A stretch of DNA of 64,000 nucleotides from AP-15 sp963700195 (GTDB taxonomy: Bacteria; Pseudomonadota; Alphaproteobacteria; ATCC43930; CGMCC-115725), in contig CAVOWQ010000007.1 in NCBI GenBank assembly GCA_963700195.1, positions 83,745 to 147,744 of the forward strand. Reading direction: 5' to 3'. A model generated the notes under the pieces. That model worked only from the letters and a program-made list of their open reading frames with translations. It was not told where the DNA came from and did no database searches. Shown piece after piece: positions 33,659 to 42,557 of the stretch. Each line of letters begins with the position of its first letter. Position 1 is the first letter of the stretch. Both the position numbers and the translations under genes were made by a program.

Positions 33659-34728
33659 CAGCGGGGTTTTCCTTTGAGCGAGCCGATGCCGAGCGAACCA
33701 TCGGGCACCGACGCGTGGGATATTGAGGGCTCGGCTGTGGGTGGTGTGAGGGCGAGTACCACCGGCGGCGCATCGGGGGTCACCTCGTCGAGAAACGTCG
33801 CCGACGGCACAAAGAAGAGGTTGCCGGTGACGGCCCGGCTGAAGTCGAGAATACGGTCGTAATTGCCCGGCGGCCGGCCGACAAACATGTTTTGCAGCAT
33901 CTGCTCGATGGTTCGCGGCGAACGGCTATAGCCGATGAAATAGGTGCCGAACTCGCCCTGGCCGGCCTGACCAAAGGGCATGTTGTCGCGGACGATCTTG
34001 ATCTCCCTGCCGTCCTCGACGATCGTGTTCAGCGAATTGTGCGCCGAGGTTGGCCTGATCGCCTCATCGATCTCGATATCGGACAATTTGGTGCGGCCAA
34101 TGATGCGCTCCTGCGCCTCGGTCGGCAACGCGTTCCACCCCGTCAGATCGTGCAAATATTTCTGCAGGATGACATAGCTGCCGCCGGCGAAACCGGGGTC
34201 TTCGTCGCCAATGACCGTGGCGTCGACCGCCCCCTCGCCCGTCGGGTTCTCGGTCCCGTCGACAAACCCCAAGAGGTCGCGACTGTCGAAATAGCGAAAG
34301 CCGTGCACCTCGTCGACCGCCGAAACGGCATCGCCCAGCCGCGCCATGATCTGCGACGCCAATTCGAAGCACAGATCCATGCGCTCGGCGCGAATATGGA
34401 ACAACAGATCGCCCGGCGTCGCGACGGCATGGCGCGAACCGACGCGGATCTCGCGGAACGGGTGCAGCTCCGCCGGCCGCGGTTCGCCGAAGAGCCGGTC
34501 CCACGCCTCGGACCCGAACCCCATGATGCAGGAGAGATTTTCGGCAGGGTCGCGAAATCCGATCGACCGCAACAACGCGGCCAAGTCGACGCAAAGCGAT
34601 CGCACTGCCACATCATCGTCGGCGCCGGAATTAATCGTCAGGACGAGAAAAATCGCAGCGCGCGTAAGCGGCGCAGCGACCGGCTGTGGGATCGGGCTCG
34701 AACTTCCCGCCGCTTTGGGCGTGATCAT
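33658..34728 (-). CDS. DyP-type haem peroxidase with encapsulin-targeting tail
   Basis: A 356-residue dye-decolorising peroxidase. The family motif GxxDG is in LLGFVDGTENP, and GGSYVILQKYLHDL and QGEFGTYFIGYSRSPRTIEQM are conserved haem-pocket regions. The chain ends after a Pro-rich linker with DGSLGIGSLKG and KPR, the classical peptide that docks cargo inside the encapsulin made by the next gene. ATG at 34728 is preferred over 34743 because GGAG lies nine bases upstream. The likely role is an encapsulated peroxidase for oxidative stress. Confidence 0.95.
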   Translation of the reverse strand: MITPKAAGSSSPIPQPVAAPLTRAAIFLVLTINSGADDDVAVRSLCVDLAALLRSIGFRDPAENLSCIMGFGSEAWDRLFGEPRPAELHPFREIRVGSRHAVATPGDLLFHIRAERMDLCFELASQIMARLGDAVSAVDEVHGFRYFDSRDLLGFVDGTENPTGEGAVDATVIGDEDPGFAGGSYVILQKYLHDLTGWNALPTEAQERIIGRTKLSDIEIDEAIRPTSAHNSLNTIVEDGREIKIVRDNMPFGQAGQGEFGTYFIGYSRSPRTIEQMLQNMFVGRPPGNYDRILDFSRAVTGNLFFVPSATFLDEVTPDAPPVVLALTPPTAEPSISHASVPDGSLGIGSLKGKPR

Positions 34729-34832
34729 CGGATCGGACTCCATCCGGTGGGTGTGCCCCGGCGAGGCAGGCGAGATACCATGCTCGCTCGCACGCGACAA
34801 TGCGGGATGATGGTCCAGCGGCGATGTCGAGA

Positions 34833-34909
34833 TGGCCTCGCCGCCTATTTCTATAGCCGCGACATCAGCTGCATCCGGCGGGTGGCGGAGGAGCTCGAAT
34901 ACGGCAGTT
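34833..34909 (+). pseudogene. aldehyde dehydrogenase fragment 7 (GLAAYFYSRDI to LEYG)
   Basis: This matches parent nucleotides of about 23605-23685 with substitutions (SRDISCIRRVAEELEYG against SRDIGRIWRVAEALEYG). It is in frame and ends where a cyclase gene fragment begins on the opposite strand. It is the last dehydrogenase piece in the array. Confidence 0.85.
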
Positions 34910-34917
34910 GATGCAGA

Positions 34918-35330
34918 TTTTCTCTCGCGCAGGGTTGCTGGAAAGGCTTCCACGGCGAAGAAGCAGCGGAGGGATCGGGCATTGCGCTTGGGAACCTCGC
35001 TCAGCGGCCAGGTGACGATTACCTCGTCGCCGACATAGGCGTGGACCTCCCCGTCTTGGTCGGCGATCGGTTCGTCGATGTTCAAGAAGAACCTGGTGAT
35101 CAGATCGTGCACGCGCACCTCGCCGAGCTGTTCCGCGAGCGCGGTCGAGTTCGGCGATGTCCAGAAACATGACGATCCGCTCCTCGTTCGCTCATCGAGC
35201 GGGTCGAACAGGTAGCGGTAGGCGACGCCGGTCGCGACCCCCGCAATCAGCAGCCCGGCCAGGAAGCCGAGATGCCGGCCGGCGTATCGAATGACGGCGG
35301 GGCGCGACGCCGCTGGGCTTTGGTCGCGCG
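34918..35330 (-). pseudogene. truncated membrane-anchored class III adenylate/guanylate cyclase
   Basis: A membrane segment (HLGFLAGLLIAGVATGVAYR) is followed by the start of a cyclase domain: FLDIA in one frame, STALAEQLGEVRVHDLITRF in another (two compensating indels near 35140-35185), then DGEVHAYVGDEVIVTWPL and RSLRCFFAV. The second half of the catalytic domain is missing: the coding sequence stops matching where dehydrogenase fragment 7 begins. The N-terminal part is also short. It is not expected to be active. Confidence 0.7.
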
Positions 35331-35336
35331 TTGGCG

Positions 35337-36524
35337 CTACGCGAGCGCTCGCTCCCGAGGCGTGATGACTGGGATCTTGTAGAGGCTCACCGCGTTTTCG
35401 AAGACCAGTTGGTGGAGCGCCGCTTTCCCGAGAGCCGTCTCCGCTGGCGCGTGTCCCATCGCCTTGGAATGCGGCCACGGGCTGTCGAGACCCGGGAAGT
35501 CGCTGGCCCACAGGAAGTTGCGCAAGCCAATTTCGGGCACGCGCCGGAAACCGCCCTCCTCCTCCACCTCGAACGTGAAGAAGACCTGGCGCTTGACGAA
35601 CTCGGTCGGCTTGTCGGAAAGCGGGATGTCGGGCTTGAAGACGGGAGTGGACGGCCCGCCGAAATCGTACTCGCGGTCGAAGCGCCAGAACAGAAACGGG
35701 ACCCACCCGACCCCGGCCTCTTCGAGCACGAACCGCACCCCGGGATGACGATCGCAGATGCCCGAGAAGACGACGGCGCTCATCAGCTCCGCCATGAGCC
35801 CCAGCGGGAAGTTCGCAACCGTCATCAGCGACTGGTTGCGCGGTTCCAGGCCCGAGACCCCCACCCCGATCTGCCGCGACCCGCCGCGCGGGTTGGCGTG
35901 CAGATTGATCGGCAGACCCGTCTCTGCGGCTGCCGCCCAGACCGGCTCCCATATCTGGTGCAATACGGGTTCGGGAGCGCCGACCCAGTCGAAGATGACC
36001 CCGGTGGGTAGCCCAAACTCCGCCACCCGCATCAGCTCCGCGACGGCCTCCTCCGGCGTCTGGCAGGGCAATGGGAGAAGCATGATGAACCGGCCGTTCG
36101 ACTCCTCGTACAATTCCCGCGCCCAGTCGTTGACGGCGCGAACGCAGGCGGCCCGCAGTTCCGGGTTCTTGATGGCCGATATCTGCTCATAGGGACCGTT
36201 GACGAGCTCGGCATCGACCCCGTCGCGGTCCATGTCTTCGCAGCGATATTTGGCGTTGGCGGCGCGGAAGATGCCGGGCTCCGGCTCCTCCGCCAAGCCC
36301 GCCCGCGTATAACAGTTGACCGGCCCCCGGCCGACGCCGGCCCAGCCGACCCCGCTCCAGTTGTGTCCCTCGACGACCCACTGGCGGGTGCCGTCTGGTC
36401 CCTTCACGACCCGCGGCCCGTCATCCTGGAATTTTCTCGGCAGACGTTTCGTCCACAGGTCGAAGGGGAGGTGCATCAGCCGGCAATGCCCATCCGCGGA
36501 CACCACGCCAAATCTCTTCTCCAT
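35337..36524 (-). CDS. amidohydrolase (metal-dependent hydrolase, ACMSD-like family)
   Basis: A 395-residue TIM-barrel hydrolase or decarboxylase of the amidohydrolase 2 family. Recognisable pieces are the N-terminal VVSADGHCRLM (D-x-H), LPINLHANPRGG with a metal-binding His, RHPGVRFVLEEAGVGW and LWASDFPGLDSPWPHS with the catalytic Asp. Members cleave or decarboxylate aromatic and cyclic compounds. It begins the stretch beyond the accessory array; the gap to the cyclase remnant is only a few bases, suggesting that the array boundary lies here. Confidence 0.87.
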   Translation of the reverse strand: MEKRFGVVSADGHCRLMHLPFDLWTKRLPRKFQDDGPRVVKGPDGTRQWVVEGHNWSGVGWAGVGRGPVNCYTRAGLAEEPEPGIFRAANAKYRCEDMDRDGVDAELVNGPYEQISAIKNPELRAACVRAVNDWARELYEESNGRFIMLLPLPCQTPEEAVAELMRVAEFGLPTGVIFDWVGAPEPVLHQIWEPVWAAAAETGLPINLHANPRGGSRQIGVGVSGLEPRNQSLMTVANFPLGLMAELMSAVVFSGICDRHPGVRFVLEEAGVGWVPFLFWRFDREYDFGGPSTPVFKPDIPLSDKPTEFVKRQVFFTFEVEEEGGFRRVPEIGLRNFLWASDFPGLDSPWPHSKAMGHAPAETALGKAALHQLVFENAVSLYKIPVITPRERALA

Positions 36525-36694
36525 CGCGCGTTTCCCCTCTCAGCGGTCGGCCGATCAAAGCTTCCTTGCCCGAACATCACGATGATAAGCCGCAGAAGCG
36601 CGATCGAGCGAATTGTATTCGCCGCGCCGCGCGTCGTGCCCATGGAAGAATGCCGTCCGGCCTTCCGACAGCCTCCTGCACCAGTCTGGAATCC

Positions 36695-38793
36695 TCAGGC
36701 AGCGGCGCTTGTCAGCTGCACTGTGACGTTGGGTGCGGCAAAGCGGATTTCGCCGGCGGCGAAGGCGTCGATCAGCCGGCGCAATGCCTGGCGCTGCAGA
36801 TAGGTCGGGCGCGACGGTGTCGCGGTGAATTTGCAGCGGACCACGAGGGCGGTCTGCAGCACATCGACGACGCCCTGCATCTTGAGCGGCTGCATGAATT
36901 CGGCGCCGACTTCGGGGTCGTCGAGCAACGCCTCGCCGACGCGCTTGATGGTCTTGCGCACCGTCTCGATGTCCGCGGTGGGCTCGAGATGGAGGTTGAA
37001 CTTCACCACCGACCAGTCGCGGCTGTAATTGGTGACCGACTGGACCTGCCCGAACGGGATCGTGTGCACCTGACCGTTCTGATGCCGCAACCGCACCGAG
37101 CGTAAAGACATCCCTTCGACGGTGCCGCGCAGCCGGCCGGTGTCGATGTACTCGCCGACCCGGAAGGCATCCTCCATCAGGAAGAAAATGCCTGAGATCA
37201 CATCGCGTACCAGGTTCTGCGCGCCAAAGCCGATTGCGATGCCGACGACCCCCAGCCCGGCAAGCAGTGGGCCAATGTTCAGGCCCAGGGTCGCAAGGGC
37301 GACGACGACCGCGACGAGCGCGAGAGCGATCAGCAAAGTATTCCGCAAGAGCGGCAGTAAGGTGTCGAGCCGTGAGGCGGAGCCCGGGATCCCGTCCTCG
37401 TCGCCTGGTGCCGCGGGCGACGGCATCTTCTCGTCGATGACCGCGCTGAGGGCCGTCCACAGGATCCAGGCAGCGACGACCGTCGCTGCCGCTTCGAGGG
37501 CTGGCCGCACGAGCATCCGTTCGACACTGCCCGGTGCAGGGTCGACGAGGTTCAATCCCCAAGTCTCCCCGAGGCAGGCCGCTCCCAGGATCCACACGAA
37601 CGCATCGACCAACCGGCTGAGGGCGCGGTGCAACCGCGCGCGGCGCAGCGCCACCCGGATGTTCACCGCGTCGCAGGCGCAGAGCCGCGCGATCAGATTG
37701 TGGCTCGCCTGGCCCACCACCGCCAGCGCGACGACGATCCCTTGCGTCGCGGTCGAGGCGCGCGCGACCCAGGCGCCCTTGCCTAGGGCGAACTCGATTT
37801 CCCGCCCCGACGAATATGCCGACCGATAGAGCGATGAATACCCAGTGCCAGGAGGCTGCAACCGCTCGCCGGATCGGGCCGGGCTCGCCACCGGTCGCGG
37901 CCAGGATCGCTCGGGCGATCGGGCGGCGGGTCACCCAGAACATGACGACTTTATAACCCGTTATTGCGAGCCCTAAGGTTAGCGCCGCGCCGAATACGGC
38001 TTCTTGTCCGAAATCCGAGCCGTTCGATGAGCCGGACGACAAAGAAATTGAACGGGGCGACCGTCAGATAGACCGAGAACCAACGCGAACAGATCCGTGC
38101 ATCGCCATCGTCGATCGCCAGCAGCCGGAGATCCGACCGGTGCGGCGACAGGACGATCGACAGCAGAACGATCGACAGCCGCCATTGCAATGCGGCCCAG
38201 ACCAATCGGTCGGCAGTCTCTCCGATGATTGGACGGCCCACCGACAGTGCCATCAGAGCGGCGCAGAAAAGAAAAGCGAAAACGGTGACAGCGCTGGCCG
38301 CGATCAGAAATTTGATGAAAGCCGCGCGCAGGCGCGGTCCTAATCCCGGCTCGACGACCGTCCGGCGATCGAACAACGCGCGGGCCGCCGACCCGATCAA
38401 CGGCGCCGCCGCAAGGCCAGCGAGCGCGATAGCCCAAAACCGGAGCGCGGCATCGCGCGTGCCGCCTTCCGCCTCGACCTGCCGGACCCAGACTTGCGGC
38501 GCCTGAAACAGCACCGGCACCGCGCGGACAGCCTGTTTTGTCGCCGCCCATATCTGCCGCGCCATATGGGCGCCGGTCATCAAACTCGGAGATGAAGCCG
38601 CAGGCGTATCAGCAGACTTTAGCGCGGGCTGCGCGCCTTTGGCGGCGAGGTCGGCGATTAAGCCTTTGACGTCCTCGGGCGACATCGACGCCGGCAGTTG
38701 CAGCACAACGGTCGCACCGCCTGGCTCGGCCGCCCAGCCGGCCGGTCCGGTGCAAAGCAGCAGCAATGCTAATGCGCAAATGCGGGTAAGCAT
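36695..38793 (-). pseudogene. MscS-family mechanosensitive channel, two frameshifts
   Basis: A protein of about 695 residues: a signal peptide (LTRICALALLLLCTGPAGWA), a periplasmic domain, several membrane helices and a C-terminal MscS core (LNIGPLLAGLGVVGIAIGFG, AQNLVRD, then the beta domain GEYIDTGRLRGTVEGMSLRS). The frame changes twice, near 38015 (RLIERLGF to GQEAVFGAAL) and near 37810 (VGIFVGAG to IEFALGKG). Each needs one base. It should release osmolytes under hypo-osmotic stress. All domains are present, so sequence error is likely. Confidence 0.88.
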
Positions 38794-38978
38794 TGACCCA
38801 AGTTTAGCCGGAAACCGTTGCGGCGACCAAACCATGCGCCGCCCCCGAACGAAAACCACACAGCCGTAATCGGCAGATATCACCCAGCCAGGCCGAAACT
38901 ACGCCGGGTCAAAAGACCGGGCTCGCCCCAGTCAGCACATCCGGACACCTGCTCAGGTTCGGGTCGGCTGAGCGTCGG

Positions 38979-39515
38979 CTATTGCGGCGGGGATTTGCCT
39001 TCGACGTAGCTTTTCAGGCGTTGCAGCTGCTCGTCGAGCACCCGGTCGACTTTGGGTGCCCATTGCTCCATGCCGCTGCGGAGGTAGCCGCCGACGACAT
39101 AGCTCAACGTGACGGCGGTGTCGCCCTCTCCCGGTTTCAGCGTCCAGCTGAGCGTGCCGTCGACGCCCTCCATTTGCAACGGGCCGAGCGCGCCGCGCAG
39201 ACGCAACCCCTGGCCCGGCGCGGCGTAGACGACCTGCAGGTGTTGAACCGAGCCGCCATCCTTCAACCGCTCGCAAAAGCAGCCCCCGGCGCGCAGCTCG
39301 ATGCTGAGGTTGGCGGCATCGCGCGAGAAGGTGTGAGAGGGGTCCCACCAGTGGCCGACCTCGCCGAGCGCGGCATAGACCCGATCGGCGGGTGCTGATA
39401 TCGTGGCTATGCTTAGGACCTCGAGGCCGTGCGGCGTGACGGACTTGACCTCCGCCGCGGCCGGACCGGCGGCGGCTAAGATCAGGATGAGCGGCGTCAG
39501 GCTCTTGGTCGGCAT
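38979..39515 (-). CDS. exported SRPBCC (START/AHSA1-like) protein
   Basis: A 178-residue protein with a signal peptide (SLTPLILILAAAGPAAAE) and a helix-grip hydrophobic-pocket domain (ISAPADRVYAALGEVGHWWD, LSIELRAGGCFCERL, DGTLSWTLKPGEGDTAVTLS). Such domains bind small hydrophobic ligands. Export is unusual for the family but clear here. It lies downstream of the GST gene on the same strand. Confidence 0.82.
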   Translation of the reverse strand: MPTKSLTPLILILAAAGPAAAEVKSVTPHGLEVLSIATISAPADRVYAALGEVGHWWDPSHTFSRDAANLSIELRAGGCFCERLKDGGSVQHLQVVYAAPGQGLRLRGALGPLQMEGVDGTLSWTLKPGEGDTAVTLSYVVGGYLRSGMEQWAPKVDRVLDEQLQRLKSYVEGKSPPQ

Positions 39516-39550
39516 TGCTCGGCCTCCCGATGCGCGGTTCCCGGCTTACC

Positions 39551-40162
39551 CTACAGCCCGGGTAGCTTGGGCGTCTGCACCCAGGTCGGGCGCGCGCGGC
39601 ACGCATCGAGATACGCCGCCACCCTGGGGAATTCGGTAAAGCCGAAGCCGGATTTCTCGATGACGTTGAGCACCGGGCAGTAGGCGCAGTCCACGAGGCC
39701 GAGCGCGGCGCCCATCATCCATTTGTTATCCGCCAGGTGACCTTCGAGGATCGCCAACGGCGCCGGCAATGCTTGCTCGCCGCGTGCCACGGTGGCCTCG
39801 TCGACTGGACGCCCGAACAGCTTAGCGCGGAAGCGCAGCGCCACGTCGCCGGCCGGCGGCATGATGTGCTGCGACAGAAAGAACAGCCACCTGAGCGCGT
39901 CGGCGCGGCCGCCGGGTGATGCTGGCCACAGCCGGCCGGTCTTCTCGCCGAGATAGGCAATGATCGCGTGCGACTCCGGCAGCGTCAGCCCGCCGTCCAC
40001 GAGAACCGGCAGCCGGCCGAACGGATTGACCGCGAGAAACGCCGGCTGCCGGTGTTCCCCCTTCCCTAGATCGACCGGCACGATCTCGCAATCGAGCCCC
40101 AGCTCCTTAAGGGCGAAGGTGACCTTCTGCGGATTGGGTGACGGGAAATGGTAAAGTTGCAT
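39551..40162 (-). CDS. glutathione S-transferase
   Basis: A 203-residue GST. The thioredoxin-fold N-domain starts MQLYHFPSPNPQKVTFALKE, has the cis-Pro of FGRLPVLVDG and the glutathione-contacting LPESHAIIAYL. The helical C-domain is complete, ending in FTEFPRVAAYLDACRARPTW. It follows the AHSA1-type gene by 28 bp in an apparent ArsR-regulated operon, hinting at detoxification. Confidence 0.92.
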   Translation of the reverse strand: MQLYHFPSPNPQKVTFALKELGLDCEIVPVDLGKGEHRQPAFLAVNPFGRLPVLVDGGLTLPESHAIIAYLGEKTGRLWPASPGGRADALRWLFFLSQHIMPPAGDVALRFRAKLFGRPVDEATVARGEQALPAPLAILEGHLADNKWMMGAALGLVDCAYCPVLNVIEKSGFGFTEFPRVAAYLDACRARPTWVQTPKLPGL

Positions 40163-40190
40163 CGTTCACTCCTTGATCAAGGCATTTTCC

Positions 40191-40658
40191 TCAGGTTGCA
40201 GCGGAGTTGACGTACTCGACGAAGTGGCGCTCGAAGACGGTGCCCCAACCGCGGTCATAGCGCTCGCGCTGACTTGCAGCGGCGTCGCCGAGTTTTTCCC
40301 AGCCCGAATGCGTCAGCTCGACCCTGGTGCCGCTATCCTCCGCCGTGAAGCGGATCTCGACCAACTGCTCCTGCTCGGCCGCCAGCTCGACGACCCAGGA
40401 GAAAGCCAGACGATGGGGCGGGTCATACGCCAGCACAGTTCCCCACAGGGTTTCGCGCCCATCGGCCGCGCGTTCGAAGACGCGCCCGCCGACCCGCGGC
40501 TCGATCGCACAATCCACCGGGTCGGGGCCGGTGTGGACCCGCGCCAATGGCCACCAGCGCGCGAAATGCTCCGCGAACAGCGTAAACGCCCGCGCCGGCG
40601 CGGCGCAAACCGTCACTGATTTGACGATCGGCGGGACCGGGAACGGGGCGATCGTCAT
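40191..40658 (-). CDS. AHSA1/SRPBCC-domain protein
   Basis: A 155-residue helix-grip protein: KSVTVCAAPARAFTLFAEHF, ARWWPLARVHTG, GGRVFERAADGRETLWGTVL and TRVELTHSGWEKLG. Cytosolic, no signal peptide. The start ATG at 40658 overlaps the stop of the ArsR regulator gene, a pairing that is very common for this family. The ligand is unknown. Confidence 0.88.
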   Translation of the reverse strand: MTIAPFPVPPIVKSVTVCAAPARAFTLFAEHFARWWPLARVHTGPDPVDCAIEPRVGGRVFERAADGRETLWGTVLAYDPPHRLAFSWVVELAAEQEQLVEIRFTAEDSGTRVELTHSGWEKLGDAAASQRERYDRGWGTVFERHFVEYVNSAAT

Positions 40659-40963
40659 CCGTGCTGCTCCTCGTCTATCGCTGCGGCCATTCCGCCCAGC
40701 GCCTCGTGCCACATCGCCTCGATCGCCGCGCGCAGCTCGCCGAGCGCTTGCGGGTTGGCCGCGTAGAGGCGCCGCGTACCATCACGGCGCTCGGTGATCA
40801 GCCCTGCCTCTCGCAATATTTTCAGGTGCTGCGAGACGGCTGGGCGGCTGACCGGCAAACCCTCGGCAATCGCCGCGACCGACCGTGGCGCGGCCAGAAT
40901 GCGCTCGAAAACCAGCCGCCGCGTCGGATCGGAGAGCGCGGCCAAGGCCGTTCCGTAAGCCAT
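40655..40963 (-). CDS. ArsR-family winged-helix repressor
   Basis: A 102-residue regulator: ALSDPTRRLVFERIL, then the helix-turn-helix PVSRPAVSQHLKILREAGL and the wing RRDGTRRLYAANP. No metal-binding cysteines are seen, so it does not look like a metal sensor. It is the first gene of the operon with the AHSA1-type and GST genes and probably controls it. Confidence 0.93.
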   Translation of the reverse strand: MAYGTALAALSDPTRRLVFERILAAPRSVAAIAEGLPVSRPAVSQHLKILREAGLITERRDGTRRLYAANPQALGELRAAIEAMWHEALGGMAAAIDEEQHG

Positions 40964-41024
40964 GACTTACGTTAGCGGGCACTTACCGTTTTGGTCAAGC
41001 ACTTTCGTCGCGAACGACGCCCCC

Positions 41025-41062
41025 GCCCTTCCCTCCCCCGCGCGCGGGGGAGGGTTAAGGAG
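41025..41062. repeat. GC-rich palindromic intergenic repeat (family 1)
   Basis: CCTTCCCTCCCCCGCGCGCG is followed directly by its inverted partner GGGGGAGGGTTAAGG, giving a compact hairpin between the ArsR gene and the gene at 41077. Confidence 0.65.
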
Positions 41063-41076
41063 CGGGCGCCGTGGAG

Positions 41077-41598
41077 CTATGGTTTGGAAGCCAGATCGGG
41101 CTTGTCAGTATCGAGGTCGACGGGCACTGAGACGTGCTCGTGGATGATGAGCCACCGGCCCCGGGCCCTTTTATACACGTCGGTCACCCGCACTGTGAGA
41201 TCGAGCTTTTTGCCATGCTTGTCGGTGCCGGTGACGCGCTGGATGCTGTGGCTATAGGCGAGATTGCGGTCGGCGGCGACGTCGAGGTCGGTCAGCTCGA
41301 CGGTGATCGGGCCCTCGAAGCTGTCGAAGAAGGTTTGCCAGTCCTTGCGGTAGGCTGCGGCGCCGACATATTGCCGCGGCGGGACCACATCGAAGACGAC
41401 CAGCGTCTGGCCGGGGGCGTACGCCTTCATGATCGCGTCGAGGTCTTTTGCCTTGAACGCGGCGACAAAGCGCTCCTCGAGCGCCCTGATGTCGGCGCCG
41501 GCATCGGCCCGGGCCGGGGAGGCGAATGTCACCATCGAGAGGGTGGCGAGGATTACGCCAGCGATGGCGCCGGTCGTCTGCTGCTTCACTATCTTCAT
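41077..41598 (-). CDS. exported SnoaL/ketosteroid-isomerase-like protein
   Basis: A 173-residue protein with a signal peptide (GAIAGVILATLSMVTFASPARA) and an NTF2-like cone fold (IRALEERFVAAFKAKDLDAI, YAPGQTLVVFDV, RKDWQTFFDSFEGP, GRWLIIHEHVSVP). The fold binds or isomerises small hydrophobic molecules; the function here is open. Family 1 repeat DNA lies just beyond its stop. Confidence 0.83.
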   Translation of the reverse strand: MKIVKQQTTGAIAGVILATLSMVTFASPARADAGADIRALEERFVAAFKAKDLDAIMKAYAPGQTLVVFDVVPPRQYVGAAAYRKDWQTFFDSFEGPITVELTDLDVAADRNLAYSHSIQRVTGTDKHGKKLDLTVRVTDVYKRARGRWLIIHEHVSVPVDLDTDKPDLASKP

Positions 41599-41652
41599 CC
41601 CTGAAATTGCGTGATAAGGCGACGCACACTAACGCTCCGATCGATGATCCTG

Positions 41653-42018
41653 TCAATTTTGCGAGTTGAGCCATTCCTTCAAGGCGACCGCGTTGTTGCG
41701 GGTCTCGTCGCGGGCGGCAAAGAGGAGCGTGACGGGCTCGCGGCTCAGCCGCTTGAGCAGGCTATGGAGCGCGGAGTGCGCCGCAGGCTCGCGGAGTTCG
41801 GCATAATAGGCGGTCTTGAATTCTTCCCAACCCGCCGGATCGCCGTGAAAGCGGCGGCGCAAGATGTTGCTGGGGGATATCTCCTTCAGCCAAAGGTCGA
41901 TCTTCGCCCGCTCCCGCGACAGCCCGCGCGGCCATAGCCGATCTACCAGGACGCGCAGCCCGTCCTCATCGTCGGGCGGCTTGTAGACGCGCTTGATGCG
42001 GAGCTGATGCCGTGTCAT
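41653..42018 (-). CDS. DUF488 family protein
   Basis: A 121-residue protein with the family marks RIKRVYKPPDDEDGLRVLVD and RLWPRGLSRERAKIDLWLKE, then VTLLFAARDETRNNAVALKE. The biochemical function of DUF488 is not established. It overlaps the DUF1810 gene upstream by 4 bp, so the two are co-translated. Confidence 0.88.
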   Translation of the reverse strand: MTRHQLRIKRVYKPPDDEDGLRVLVDRLWPRGLSRERAKIDLWLKEISPSNILRRRFHGDPAGWEEFKTAYYAELREPAAHSALHSLLKRLSREPVTLLFAARDETRNNAVALKEWLNSQN

Positions 42019-42473
42019 TCGATGCCTGCGACGATTACGAGTTTTGAAGCGCCTGCAGTCGCGCCAGAGTCTGCAGGATCGAATTGACCGCTGAAATACT
42101 TTTGCAGGGCGTCGATGAAGACACGATTGTCGGGCGTGGCGTAGGCGAATAGGGTCATCGAAGAGCGGAACTTCAGATCATCGGGATAACTGAAGATCTG
42201 TTCAATTGGCCGTCCTTCGACGAGATTTACCAGCTTGGTGGATTCGGTGAGACGCGGGCCGAGGATTGGGTGCGCCAAATAGGCGATCGCTTCCGCCAGA
42301 GAGAAAATGGCAAATCTGCGGGCCAGAGGACTGGAGCCTAAACCCTCGATTTGCGGGAAGATGAACCACATCCAATGGCTTTTCTTTCGGCCGTCCCGCA
42401 GTTCGGAGCAGACCTTGACGTAAACCGGGTTCTGGGCATCGACAAATCGTTGGAGGTCGTAAGGGTCGCTCAT
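42015..42473 (-). CDS. DUF1810 family protein
   Basis: A 152-residue calpastatin-like DUF1810 protein: DPYDLQRFVDAQNPVYVKVC, KKSHWMWFIFPQIEGLGSS, AYLAHPILGPRLTE and DDLKFRSSMTLFA. ATG at 42473 follows GGAG. The family has been linked to NAD/ADP-ribose-type folds, but no role is proven. Confidence 0.9.
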   Translation of the reverse strand: MSDPYDLQRFVDAQNPVYVKVCSELRDGRKKSHWMWFIFPQIEGLGSSPLARRFAIFSLAEAIAYLAHPILGPRLTESTKLVNLVEGRPIEQIFSYPDDLKFRSSMTLFAYATPDNRVFIDALQKYFSGQFDPADSGATAGASKLVIVAGIE

Positions 42474-42557
42474 CTGGTTCTCCGACAGAAGGCGTTTCAA
42501 CCTCGGGCCGGACTGCTCTATCGTGCCGCATAGTATCTTCACAAGGAGCAATCAGCG

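Noticed and set aside
22366..34912. Integron or diversity-generating retroelement as explanation of the repeated dehydrogenase pieces
   Set aside because: No integron integrase, attC-like folded sites or reverse transcriptase gene is visible, and the pieces are parts of a coding sequence rather than a template/variable repeat pair.
33658..35952. A 764-codon minus-strand frame joining amidohydrolase antiframe, cyclase and DyP peroxidase
   Set aside because: Only the DyP part and the cyclase remnant are real; the rest is an out-of-frame passage through the amidohydrolase gene. It is not a cyclase-peroxidase fusion.
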